From Norana najaformis (taxonomy: Eukaryota > Annelida > Clitellata > Crassiclitellata > Hormogastridae), in assembly GCA_964023275.1 (NCBI GenBank), contig OZ029922.1, positions 1,508,741 to 1,572,740 of the forward strand: a stretch of 64,000 nucleotides of DNA. The letters run 5' to 3'. How positions within the stretch are numbered: the first letter of the stretch is position 1; each line of letters starts with the position of its first letter. Below the pieces are notes generated by a model. The model was not told the DNA's origin. It searched no databases and saw only the letters and a program-made list of their open reading frames with translations. Position numbers and translations under genes: made by a program. This document shows positions 11,268 through 21,800 of this stretch, in pieces.

Positions 11268-11338
11268 CTGTTTTTAACTTCCGAGCTCTGGATTGACAGC
11301 CAAGCACGCTAACCACTAAACTATCACGCAAACCTTGT
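11268..11338 (-). mobile_element. tRNA-like sequence, likely SINE head
   Basis: The minus strand reads GATAGTTTAGTGGTTAGCG followed by CTGTCAATCCAGAGCTCGG. This looks like a D-arm and anticodon arm of a tRNA, but no intact acceptor stem is visible. I call it tRNA-derived, not a tRNA gene. Confidence 0.4.
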
Positions 11339-11339
11339 A

Positions 11340-11945
11340 CAACATAACGTAGCATAACGTAATATAACATAACATAGCATAGCATAACATAACATAACGT
11401 AGCATAACATAACATAACAAAACAGCATTTCATAACATAACATAACGAAGCATAGATCATCATAGGAATATCAAAACATAATATAACATATCGTAGCATA
11501 GCATTACATAACAAAACATGACATCATAACACAGCATAGTATATAGCATAATATATCATAGAATGAAATAGCAAAACGTAACTTAAAATATCACATCATA
11601 GCATAATAACATAGCATAACATGACATATCATATCGTAGCATAGCATAGCATGACATATCATATCATAGAATCAAAACATCATAGAATAGCAAAACGTTA
11701 CCTACCATATCATAGCATAACACAACATAACATAGCACAGCATAGCATGACATATTATAGCATAGCATAACATAACAGAGCACAGCAAAGCATGACATAC
11801 CATATCATAGCATAACATAACATAGCAGACCATAACATGACATATGACATCATGACATATCATAGCATACCATGACATAACATATCATAGGACAGCGTAT
11901 TATAGCATAGCATATCGTACCTAGTATAGCAAAAAATAACACCTA
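11340..11945. repeat. Degenerate (ATAAC/ATAGC) pentanucleotide array
   Basis: About 600 bases of CATAACATAAC / CATAGCATAGC / CATGACATATC. The complementary type (TGCTATGTTATG) forms a 450-base tract at 18056-18510. Confidence 0.9.
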
Positions 11946-12107
11946 TCACCCTTATACAAGCAAAACACTAGCTAGTCTCATCAGGGGCGTCGATTTCACC
12001 CAATGTCCCACTCAATATCCAAGTCGAGTAGAAAAAAATGACTGTTATTAATATTCGCAGCTTTTTCCATACCTAATTAGGTTAATTAAGTCAACTTAAT
12101 CAACTTT

Positions 12108-12190
12108 ATGTATGCATGTATGTATGTGTGTATGTATGCATGTATGTATGTATGTTTGTATGAATGTACGAATGTATGTATGTAATAGAA
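12108..12190. repeat. (GTAT)n microsatellite
   Basis: ATGTATGTATGTATGTGTG-type run next to a SINE-like tail. Confidence 0.85.
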
Positions 12191-12229
12191 CGGAGAATTA
12201 TGTAAGAATAGAGACTTCAATAGAGAGTT

Positions 12230-12362
12230 AATTAGTAACTTCTATAGCGCCGGCGTCTCATGCACAAGGCATCAACCGATGGCGCACCAAAATCAAGCGG
12301 CAAACAGTATCCACAAGATCAGTCCTCTAAGACTGAAAAGCAGCCTATAGAGCAGAGCATTG
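12230..12362 (-). mobile_element. SINE-like repeat (type B), minus strand
   Basis: The order is AGTAACTTCTATAGCGCCGG, TGCACAAGGCATCAACCGAT, GGCGCACCAAA, GCAGCCTATAG. It matches 16018-16160 best and, more distantly, 38222, 48918 and the inverted copies at 27150, 50215 and 59440. Confidence 0.75.
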
Positions 12363-12364
12363 AT

Positions 12365-12890
12365 TTACAGCTACATTACATTTCATTACAATTACACTGA
12401 AATCATCAACAGATTCCATGCCGCCATAAGCCAATCAGTAACCGCAACCAAACAGTCGAAACGTTTCTTGTTAACGATATGGAATTTGCAGCCGGCGTCA
12501 AATTGGCGCGCAATTTAAGTCGTTCGTTGAGCAGACGACAGCCGACGACCGACGCGCGAAAACCAGTTAAAGACCGCGAACGTGAAATTTCAGAATTGCC
12601 CGACAATTTCCATCTAAGGCAATTTTTCAGATCGCCGCTTCCGAGATTCCCTTGCCTCGCGCGGTTCCGGGTGGAAGAGCGAGGCAGCTGACTGCAATGT
12701 GGTTAAGGGGAACGGGCTGTAAATGCTTTTTCCCCATTTGTTCGCCTTCCCAGCGCAGCTCGTCGATGGCAAATATTTTAAAACTCGTTGTTGTCAGACA
12801 AAATCAATTACTCTCACGCCTAAGTAGAAAATCATGTCGACGGTGGAGCAACGCATCACCGGTCTCCCTCTTGCTCGCTGCTTTTATGCA
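12365..12890. other. No supported gene
   Basis: Both strands have frames of 60-110 residues over 12406-12690, in GC-richer sequence. No domain, signal peptide or good splice pair was seen. A lone exon cannot be excluded. Confidence 0.4.
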
Positions 12891-13345
12891 CGTTATGCAT
12901 ATACATATGCATATTCACATACATATGCACATCACATGCAGCGCTTTTGAGAGGTGCATAAAAGTGGTATATAAGTGATCAGATACATACATTTATGAAA
13001 CATACAGACACACATACATACATGCGCACATATATACGCAGATACATACGCACATACATATATATATATATACATACTCATATATACACATACTTGCATG
13101 CTTGCATATATGCATGAACACATATATACATATATCATTAGTATCATTATCATCATCACTATCACAATCATCATCACTATCATTATCACTTTTACTATCA
13201 TTATCACTTTCACTATCATTATCACTTTCACTATCATTATCACTATCATTATCGTTATCATTACCATTATTGCTATTATTATTATTATTACAACAACTAC
13301 TACTACTACTACTACCACTACTACTACTACTACTAGTCAGGTATT
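12890..13345. repeat. Compound microsatellite (ACAT, TATCAT/TATCAC, TTA, ACT)
   Basis: An ACAT/TATA part (12970-13135) is followed by (TATCAT/TCACTT)n to 13270, ATT triplets and ACT triplets to 13340. Confidence 0.9.
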
Positions 13346-13639
13346 TCTATAGGGCTAATTAATGAATTCTCCTTAAAAGAGGGGGTAGCTGGAAATCGCT
13401 AGTCTTCAGTTGTTTACAAAATGAAATAAGAGGAAGAGAAAGAGCCAGATTAAAAACACCAGTGTACATACAATGTGTGTACTAAAGCTGTCTCCTCTTC
13501 GGTTGCTGCAACAGGTCATCGAATATCATCATGACAGATGAAACTGGACCAGATATCAGATCCTGTTTAATCATCTCACTAACTGCATGGGCTCAATTGC
13601 TTCCTCCCAGCAGTCTGTCTCTGTATCTATGTTGGGATG

Positions 13640-13790
13640 CATATAGAAATTTATATAGTGCCTGTGTTTACAAATTGAAAGCTCTACCTCTGCCTCTGTC
13701 TCTGTCCCTATATCTGTCTCTGTCGCTGTCTCTCTCTTTCACTCTCTCTCTACCCCGTCCCTATCTTTGTTTTCTATCTACTGTCCGACT
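13640..13790. repeat. TATAGTGCC tail next to (CTGTCT) pyrimidine tract
   Basis: AATTTATATAGTGCCTGTG at about 13650 is a repeat tail. CTCTGTCTCTGTCCCTATAT and CTCTCTTTCACTCTC follow. No gene. Confidence 0.6.
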
Positions 13791-13944
13791 ACTTATCTGG
13801 CATCTTCTTTATCCGTCTGACAGTCAGAGGCGAAAATTTGTACATAACTTTGGGGGGACGGCGCGATAGCCCCGAAATATTTTGCATTATTTGTTCGAAA
13901 TGGGGGTACAGATGAGGGACAGTAAACATAAATGGGTAATGGGA

Positions 13945-14805
13945 CTACACAAACATTTATAATTCATCAATTGCATGCAGATAACAGTGTTACCGTCCTT
14001 CAGTATGCAGATGACACCCAGGCTTATGCCCATGGTCCGGTGAAGGCGGCCCCTGCCCTTGTCCAGAGGATTCTCGATGCCACCTTTGTCCTTGACCTAT
14101 GGGTGTCCTCCAATCGCATCCGTTTGAATTGTAATAAGACGCAGTTCATCTGGCTTGGTGGCCGCTTGCAGCTCGGGAAGATCACTCTCCTCCTTACGCC
14201 AGATATTTCCGGATATCTCCTTCTCTACTACGGTCCGGGATCTCGGGGTTGTACTGGATCAGGAGCTTACTCTGTCTGCCCATGTTGTTTTTACCATCTT
14301 CGTCAGCTCCGCACCATTCGCCGTACTCTTTCCTTTCACGCTATCTCCACTCTGGTCCATGCCCTCGTTTGCACTAGGGTTGACTTTGGGAACGCCATCT
14401 TTACCGGCCTATCGCTTGCCAACACTGCTAAGCTGCAATCTGTGCTTAACTCTGCTGCTCGTCTCAGGGGGTATTCCAAAATATGGCCACATCTCGTCTT
14501 ATATTCGTGACACTCTTCACTGGCTCCCCGTCAAGGACCGTGTCCACTTTGAGATCCTCTCCCTCATGGGCAGTTGTGTTCTTGGCTCTGCTCCCCTTTA
14601 CCTAATTCACTTCTGCACTTTGGTCTCCTCGTTGCCGGGCCGTAGTACCCTTCGAGAATTGCGACTTGAGCTCCTGTCTCTCCCCCTCTCAGTGTTCCGC
14701 AGGCGCCTGAAGACTGTACTGTTCATCAGTGATTTTACCTTTCCGGGTCGGAAACACCTCTGTTGAGTTTATCCTCTAAGAGGTGCTTTATAAATCTCAT
14801 TGCGC
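13945..14805 (+). pseudogene. Degenerate non-LTR retrotransposon, RT C-terminal half
   Basis: The catalytic box reads LQYADDTQAY near 14005 (the YADD motif of LINE reverse transcriptases), then WVSSNRIRLNCNKTQFIWLG (W...N-L-LN-KT signature). Homologous text then jumps frame: RDLGVVLDQELTLSAHV in another frame, VHALVCTRVDFGNAIFTGL back in the first, and RDTLHWLPVKDRVHFEIL in the second. At least three frameshifts separate these blocks, so the copy is dead. The 5' half is missing. The 3' end (GTTGAGTTTATCCTCTAAGA, GGTGCTTTATAAATCT) matches a second fragment at 48828-48885. The family looks like the CR1/Jockey group by motif, from memory. Confidence 0.85.
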
Positions 14806-14819
14806 TTCCTACCGCTAGT

Positions 14820-15272
14820 GGTTGGCTGTTTAATTAGGCCAGTAGAAGACAAACAGCCGGCTTAAGGACAGAGGGAGGGATTAAGGCCAAGAGTTCAGGA
14901 TAAGGCCAGAAGAGAGTATGAGGCCAGAAAAGCCAGTGTAGGTATGGGGCTATCATAATCACAGGGAAAAGCAAATATCCAAGGGTTATTATAAGGCCAG
15001 GGGTTTGCATAAGGCCGGAGTAGGTCAGCAAAAGGACAGAAAAGGCCAACACAAAGCCTAAAGGATGCCAAGTATAGGACTAGAGCGCCAGTATGAGGCA
15101 TGTGGCCAGTATAAGGCTACACGGCCAGTACAAGGCCAGAGGAGACCAGTATCAGGTCACGAGGAGAGTATATGGCCAAAGCAGGCCAGTATAAGGCCGA
15201 AGAAGGCCAGTATAAGGTCAGAGAAGGCCAGCACAAAGGCCAAAGGGGACCACTATAAAGGCTAGAGGGCCA
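14820..15272. repeat. Degenerate minisatellite (AAGGCCAGTATAAGGCCAGA)
   Basis: GGCCAGTATAAGGC / AAGGCCAGAGGAGACCAGTA units of about 20 bases, best preserved at 15100-15265 and decayed before that. Confidence 0.75.
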
Positions 15273-15279
15273 TTCGGTC

Positions 15280-16015
15280 GCCGATTCGTGATTTGAGAGA
15301 AGTCGGCGGAGAAGAGACGACGAGACGAAAAGCAATCATTTCTGATTTTCTCCACTAATTCAAATGCACCCCCGCGGACCCCCCACTTGTCGCTAACGTC
15401 GGCGCCTATGACTCATTTTCCATTGATGACACGGCAACGCCAAGATGCTGCAGCTACTGAAGCTGCTGCTGCTGGCGGTGGTCGTCGACGGGACAGTCGC
15501 ACCGCAGCGGATAAGATGATAATCGCACATGGCAGAATAAGATCGCTCACTAACAATCCATACTGTTCCAAAAAGACAGATCCAGTAATATTTTCAACCT
15601 ACCGCAAGTAGGTTGAAAATAACTCGTCTCAGCGACATTTGAAAGATTCTTAAAGGCGCTACAAGCAGCCAGACACATAGATACCTACCGTCTACCGTAG
15701 CAGTCTGCCTGTCTGCCTGCCTAAACGTTCATATGTGGACAGAGCCGGACCTGCTTCATCAAGTTTGTAACTGACTGAGCGCCTGTAAACAAGCTGGTTC
15801 CCACGATTTAGCTGGAAAATCCGGAGACGACAATAACGATGCTAGATACAAATATGATGCTGGGTTGAACGCACATTGCTTATTTATTTTATTTTATTCA
15901 TTTCACGTTTATTGCTGCATTGCCATTTCTTTACAGCTATTGCTGTATTGCTACTGTTATATCACCACTGCTGCATGGTTTTTGCTTATCAGTATTATTA
16001 ATTAAATAATTAAAT
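15280..16015. other. No supported gene; short signal-peptide-like ORF at 15445
   Basis: A 24-codon plus-strand ORF at 15445-15519 starts MLQLLKLLLLAVVVDG, which looks like a secretion signal, but it sits in a CTG-repeat-like stretch and lacks a good donor. The remainder shows nothing. Confidence 0.35.
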
Positions 16016-16017
16016 AA

Positions 16018-16162
16018 GTAATAACTTCTATAGCACCGGTGTAAAATGCACAAGGCATCAACCGATGGCGCACCAAACCAAGCCGCAATTAGGTCAACAT
16101 CCGAAAGGTCAATACAGAAGATGCAGCCTATGGTGGATAAGCAAAAGAAAAAGGCAAGTAAT
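16018..16162 (-). mobile_element. SINE-like repeat (type B), minus strand
   Basis: ACTTCTATAGCACCGGTG, TGCACAAGGCATCAACCGAT, GGCGCACCAAACCAAG, GCAGCCTATGGTGG. Near-full relative of 12230-12362. Confidence 0.75.
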
Positions 16163-16384
16163 GACACAAGTCATTGAGAAGAACCAACGGATACAGGAGG
16201 AGAGCTCCAAAATCTGCATTGCTATTACTTGAGGCTGGGTTTCTTTTATCTCTTCCATACAATTTCATTCGCTTCGATGCCTCTGCAGCTGTGTCTTCTT
16301 GGTTGAATCTTTACGGACTGTATACGATGCTTTTTATGCTAAGTCCCGAGATTATTGTTTCTGCTCTGTTCCGGCTTCTAAATT

Positions 16385-16620
16385 CTTTTCCCAATTCCAC
16401 TGGTTTTGCTTCTGCTTCTAATTCTTGTTACGATTCTATTGTTTTTGCCTAAGTTTCAACTTCTGAAGTATCTAATTCTACTGTTTTGCATTGTTTCTGC
16501 TTCTGCTTCTAATTCTTATTCCGTTCCTATTGTTTCTGCCTATGCTTCAGCTTCTAAAGCTTCTAATTCTACTGACTTTTCTGTATCTACGGATGCCTCA
16601 GCTTCAGCAACCATCTGCTT
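16385..16620. repeat. Degenerate (TTCTGCTTCTAATTCT) repeat
   Basis: TTCTGCTTCTAATTCTT recurs with changes, giving Ser/Ala/Asn-rich frames. Sequence from 16620 to 16930 is GC-richer; no domain was recognised in it. Confidence 0.65.
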
Positions 16621-16929
16621 CCACCTCTGCTTCTCCTTCCGTTGGCAACGCCACCTACGTCTCCGAGTTGGCCCACGGTGTCTCTGAACTGCTGCTGATG
16701 TTGGTGTTGGGGCTGCTTCTACAGCACCGGCTGCTGATGCTGGCGGTGGAGATTTACGGTCGAAGGACACGCGACCGACGTCAGCGGAGTTTAGCGCATT
16801 TCCGGCGCCGTGCTGACGTCATATCCGACAATATCCGCGATTTATGTCCGCTTATTTTCCCCTTTATCGCTAATGCATCATGGCTCTGTTCGAGTGCAAA
16901 TCCCGCTAACGACAAGCAATACGCATATA

Positions 16930-17200
16930 TTAAATATATGACGACGACGACAACAACGATGATGATGACGATGATATTGATGATGACGACAACGACAATG
17001 ATGATGCTGATTCTGCTGCTGCTGATGATGATGAAGTCTAGGATAACGATGATGGCGACGATGATGATGATGTCAAAATCGACGATGAAGATTATGACGA
17101 CGACGACATGATTTTGATAATGACGACGATGACAACGACGATGCATACGAAGCATACACAAACTATGACGACATTCATGATTACAACGACGACGATGGCT
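16930..17200. repeat. (GAC/GAT) trinucleotide tract
   Basis: GACGACGACAACAACGATG-type sequence. The frames of about 200 residues crossing it on both strands are mainly repeat translation. Confidence 0.8.
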
Positions 17201-17394
17201 GGTGCAGATCAAAGTTGTGTCTAGGGCACCTGTCAGTCGAGACAGCGCGTGCAATCCATTGTCTAGCGAGGCCCCGCCTGAGTTGGCGGGCGATGATGAC
17301 TGCCTACTGAGCAGAGGCAGACGAGAATTCAGATACGCAGACACACGTGCTATGACGTCAGTGTACGATGTATCGATACTCAGGTACACCTAGG

Positions 17395-17780
17395 GCGACT
17401 GTCTGTATGTCTGTCTGTCTGCCAGTCTGTCTGTCTATTTATCTATCTATCTTGCTCTATCCCGCTCTCTCTTTCTCTCTCTAAACCTAATATACGTATC
17501 ATAATAGACATATATTTATGTAAGTATGTAAGTTATGATAGCGGTCTGAGAAATCCTTAAAATGCGCTATACAAAGGACATACATGCATGCAGACATCTA
17601 TGCATACATTCATACATATTTCATACATACATCCATGCATACATACACGCATATACATACGTACATTCATACATGCATGCAGAAACACATATACACTCGT
17701 ACATACATTCATGCATACATACATATAGATGCATGCAGACATAAAAGAAGTAAATGTGTATTTTTACATGCGTGAGTTTT
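17395..17780. repeat. (TGTC) and (ACAT) microsatellites with a repeat tail
   Basis: A TGTCTGTC run lies at 17400-17440. AAAATGCGCTATACAAAGG at 17560 is a plus-oriented repeat tail, and ACAT/GCAT units follow it directly to 17740. Confidence 0.85.
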
Positions 17781-18055
17781 ACATATATAGAAAGGCGTAA
17801 TTTGTGTTATTTAATTATTGAATCTATTCATCATCGTTGTTGACAAGAAATCTGTCTGCGAATGGAAAAGAGGAAGCGGAAGATTGTCGAGGCTTCTTGA
17901 AAACAGTCGACGAACGTCCAGTCATTGTTAGCTCTTGTCCCTGTTGAACCCAACCCATTCCACTGATACATTCAGCTCAAATAACTAATAGCACTTTGCT
18001 AGAGCAGAGAAACGAACGGACGTCATATTGTGTGAGACTAATTGGCACTATATCG

Positions 18056-18510
18056 CGTTACATTACGGTAGTAATGTAGTGTAATTTCGTATTGTGCTTT
18101 GTTTTGTAGTGCTATGCTATGTGCTATGTTGCGTTTCGCCTGATGCTATGTTATGTTATGGTGTGTTGTGCTATAATGTTAACTGTTGGTATGCTATGTT
18201 ATGCTAGGTTGTGTTATATTATGTTTGCTAGGTTATTTTATATTATGCTATGATATATTATATTATGGTATGCTAGATAATGTTATGTTATCTAATGCTA
18301 TGCTATGCTATGCTATATAATGCTAAGTGTGGGTATTTTATGTTGTGTTATGTCATGCCATTCTATGCTATGCTACGTTATACTATGCTAAGTCAGGTTA
18401 TATTATGCTATTCTATGTTATACTTTATCATATTATGTTATATTATGTTATGATATGTTTTGCCATCGTATTATGTGTGTTGCTAAGCTATGCCATGCTA
18501 TGTCTCGCAG
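18056..18510. repeat. Degenerate (TATGCTATGT) array upstream of the five-exon gene
   Basis: TGCTATGTTATG / TGTTATATTATG repeats end about 85 bases before the CCAAT/X-box/CRE cluster of the gene that starts at 18747. The preceding 17790-18055 contains no gene. Confidence 0.85.
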
Positions 18511-18560
18511 AAATTGGGTAATTTTATTTTGTTCGCAAATTTTCTATACTGAGCTGCTTC

Positions 18561-18601
18561 ATTGGTAACCGTTGCTTAGTGACACTGAGAATCTGACGTC
18601 A
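18561..18601 (+). promoter_or_regulatory. Candidate promoter: inverted CCAAT, X-box-like site, CRE
   Basis: ATTGG (inverted CCAAT) lies at 18561-18565. GTTGCTTAGTGAC lies at 18571-18583; its complement GTCACT-A-AGCAAC has one mismatch to the RFX X-box GTNRCC-N-RGYAAC. A perfect cAMP-response palindrome TGACGTCA is at 18594-18601. They sit 146-186 bases before the ATG at 18747. No TATA box is seen. The sites are read directly; promoter function is inferred. Confidence 0.45.
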
Positions 18602-18657
18602 CACGACGCCATTGTCAGCCAAGTACGTCTCAAAAGGAGAGCGAATTTTCGTCGTGG

Positions 18658-18684
18658 ATGAACTGTTCGTCTCTTTCGTCGTAA
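18658..18684 (+). promoter_or_regulatory. Upstream ORF in the 5' leader
   Basis: ATG at 18658 opens a frame of eight codons (MNCSSLSS) ending TAA at 18684, out of frame with and 62 bases before the main ATG. If transcription starts near the CRE, it would be a short uORF that could dampen translation. Confidence 0.35.
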
Positions 18685-18746
18685 TTTCATTTAAAATCTC
18701 GGCCATTCGATCGCAGTGGAACAGAATAACAGGCGATTGTCGAAAG

Positions 18747-18840
18747 ATGAACTTATTGTTCGTTGAGCTCGTTGTCGTCTTCTTCTTCCGAGGACTGATT
18801 TCCTCGCTCGGCCCGACTGGCGGCGTCACGGCTACTCACG
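18747..18840 (+). CDS. Exon 1: signal peptide
   Basis: ATG at 18747 is followed by a strongly hydrophobic run. The exon ends CTCACG|GTGAGC, a near-consensus donor, after one base of a codon (phase 1). An in-frame opening extends upstream to 18612 but has no other ATG. Confidence 0.7.
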
Positions 18841-21800
18841 GTGAGCCATGGCCATCGCTCGAAGACTCAGGGAGGCTGGCTTGAAGACAGGGTGGTGGAC
18901 CAGCAGGGATGAAGGGTGGCAGGAAGGTAGGCAGGGAGGTTGGTAGCATATTGGTTAGAGCACTCGGCTTGTAACGCGGTGAGTACGGGTTCGAGCTTCC
19001 TCCGAGATGGTTACTGCATAGGGATCTTTAGCAAGTCCTTAACTCACAATAACTCGGTGCCATCGATTGATGATAAGTCATTAAATAGTGGCGCCTAATA
19101 AATGCAGAAATAATAATAATAGACAGGATGTTGGCAAGCGTGGAAGCTGGCGATCCAGTGCCACTAAGTTACCCAGTCTGACTGAAGCAGAAGCAGAGAG
19201 GCAGAGGAAGACAGATAGCAAGAGACAGAGACGAGGACAGACAGACACAGTTTGTTCCAGCGTCATTGAATTACACATACAAGGACAAACAGACAGAGAG
19301 ACGGAATGACGTACAGAGAGATAGACGGACAAACAGATGAATCCGACCCACAGAGGAGGGTAGATATTGGGGCATTTTCTAGAAATGCGTTCAGACCGGA
19401 CGAAAGCGGGGTTGGTGGTGGGAGAGGCCTTTCCTTCTGAGCCATCCATTCAGCTCGACATAATGGCTAGGAAATTACTTCGCCTGAAATCGTTCGTTTC
19501 CCATCTGGACACGGGGATCGCACCTAAGCTGTACATCCCGTCGTTCATAGTCTGCAGAACGGGCAATATTGATGGCCTACGGGGGGCTTACGGCGCGTCT
19601 TCCTCTCCCCTTTCTTCGCAACCTTTCCTATAAAGCCCCGATTCATATCATCACGATATTGCGGCCTCTCTCTCACCCTCTCGCGTTCCCCGGTCTCGTT
19701 TTTCCCTCTTGGTTTTGTGTCTCTCTCTTTTCTCGTAAGATTCAGCAGTTGATGAGCATCCCCCCAGCATCCCCCTTCTCTGCACAGACGGAACAATCGC
19801 CGTGATTTTCATACAGGTGAATAGAAACGAAGGGACGAGTGAAGTGATTGGAATGAATGGATGGATGAGTGAATGGATGGATGGATGAGTGAATTGATTG
19901 ATGAACGGATGAATGAATTAGAGAGTGGGTGTATTAGAAGATGGGTGGGTGGATGGATGGATGGATGATAGCAATGATTGAATTAAGGATGAATTGATGA
20001 ATTGGTTACTGCGTAGGCGAATGTACTAGTAGGTTGGTGAGTGGATGGGTGAGTGAATGGATGGATGGATAGATGGATAGATGGATGGATGAGTGAATTG
20101 ATTGATGGGCCGATGAATGGATGAAATGATGGGTGGACGGACTGGTGGATGGACGGATGGAAGGATTACGGGAGGGTGGCTTGATGTGTGCAATAATTAT
20201 TATGGTTGGCTTGTTGGCTAGTTTGGATGGATGGATGGATGGCTGGATGGCTGGCTGGATGGGTGGATGGATGGATGGATGGATTAATAAATGAATGGAT
20301 GGGTCATTGGGTTGGTGGGAAGGTGAATGAGCAAACAGATGGATTGATGGACAGAAAAATGGTTGGTTGGAGCTAACTATCGTGAAATGGACGGAGGAAG
20401 GGCGGAAAGATTGGAATAGGGTGGGCAAATAAGAGGCTTTTGGAAATTTGTGAAAGGGTGATTGAAGGCGGATGACAAAGTGGGCGCCAGACCCACGATC
20501 CGTTTGATGGACGAACTATGGATGGATGGATGGAGGCAAGGATAAATGGATGAATGTATATATATGTGTGTGTGTGTGTTTGAGGATGGAGTGAGGAAAG
20601 GAGGAAGGTATAGGGTTTGCATCTGACCGTCTGAAAGGCGGCTCTTCTTACTTCAGCTGAATGCAGTGGTCGAATCTGAATAAACTCGAACGGACAGATA
20701 GGTAAAAGGCTTTGAGAGAGGCAGACAGGCAGGCAGTCAGTCAGTCAGACAGACAAAGAAAAACACAGATACAAAGACAGGGACATAGAAAGAGAGTCCA
20801 TCAATGTGGATGGCGTTCTCGTCTGTCCTTTCTCGTTCTTGCTCGCGTTCTTTTCTTGATTAGTCTTCATATCAGTGTTCTCGCTTTGTTCTGCTTTTTG
20901 TTCTTATTCTTGCTCTTCTTCTTATTCATTCTACATATTTCTTGTTCTCGTTGTACTTTTCTTTCTTCTTATTTTTTCTTGTTCTGTTGTTGTTCTTGAT
21001 ATTCAAATTGTTCTTCTTATTTTCTTCTTCTTCTAGTTTTTTCTTGATGTTGCTTTTCTTCTCCTTGTGAAAGTAATTTTTAATCCTCGGGTTCATATCA
21101 GCTTGATTTCTTTCTTTTCAGTCATTCAGGAGTTCCTTCTACCTGACTTCGGTACGTTCAACTTCTGAACATATAATCAAATTTCATGGACTTAGAGAAT
21201 TAATATCGGGAGATTATATATAGAGACCGCCTCATAGAACTACGACAGTTTTTAAACGAAGGCCTTAACGTGGATAGCTAGGCCTACAGTGTAATGAGGG
21301 GTGTAATAGCCCGAGGGTGATGCCAGAGAATGGGTTCTTTGTAACAGTTAATTTTTGGTTTTTCAAGTACAACTACAGAAGTTTTTTGGGTGATAAAACT
21401 GATTTTCTCGCAGAACTTTGGCATTCTTATATAATTAAAGCCTCAGCCCTTGAACCGTACATAGCAAAGGGGCAACGAAGATAATGCGATGGCGTGTGAC
21501 AAAGAATGGGATGATTGTAACAGCTTTGAGATGTTTTGGATTTTCTTGACGCTCTTCGATATTGGTAGAGATGAAGGTGCAATTCTTGGGCTGAAGGTCA
21601 GAGGTGGGCTTCTTTGACAGATCTCGTTTGGCGAAGTCCTTCGAGCGAGTTTCCGTACTTCGGAAATTCTATCACAAAACGATCGGACCACATGTCAAGC
21701 GACGCACGGCGAATCTACATCGACGTGAACTCGAGCCTGAAGCAAGGACTTCTGAAGAACTTCTACATCTTTGCCCACTCCATTCCAGGCGTGTTCGAAT

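Noticed and set aside
16781-17389. 202-codon minus ORF
   Set aside because: Its middle is GAC/GAT triplet repeat. The non-repeat ends show no domain, and the plus strand is equally open.
18561-18601. MHC class II-type SXY promoter
   Set aside because: CCAAT, X-box and CRE are present, but order and spacing differ from the SXY module. Only a generic NF-Y/RFX/CREB cluster is claimed.
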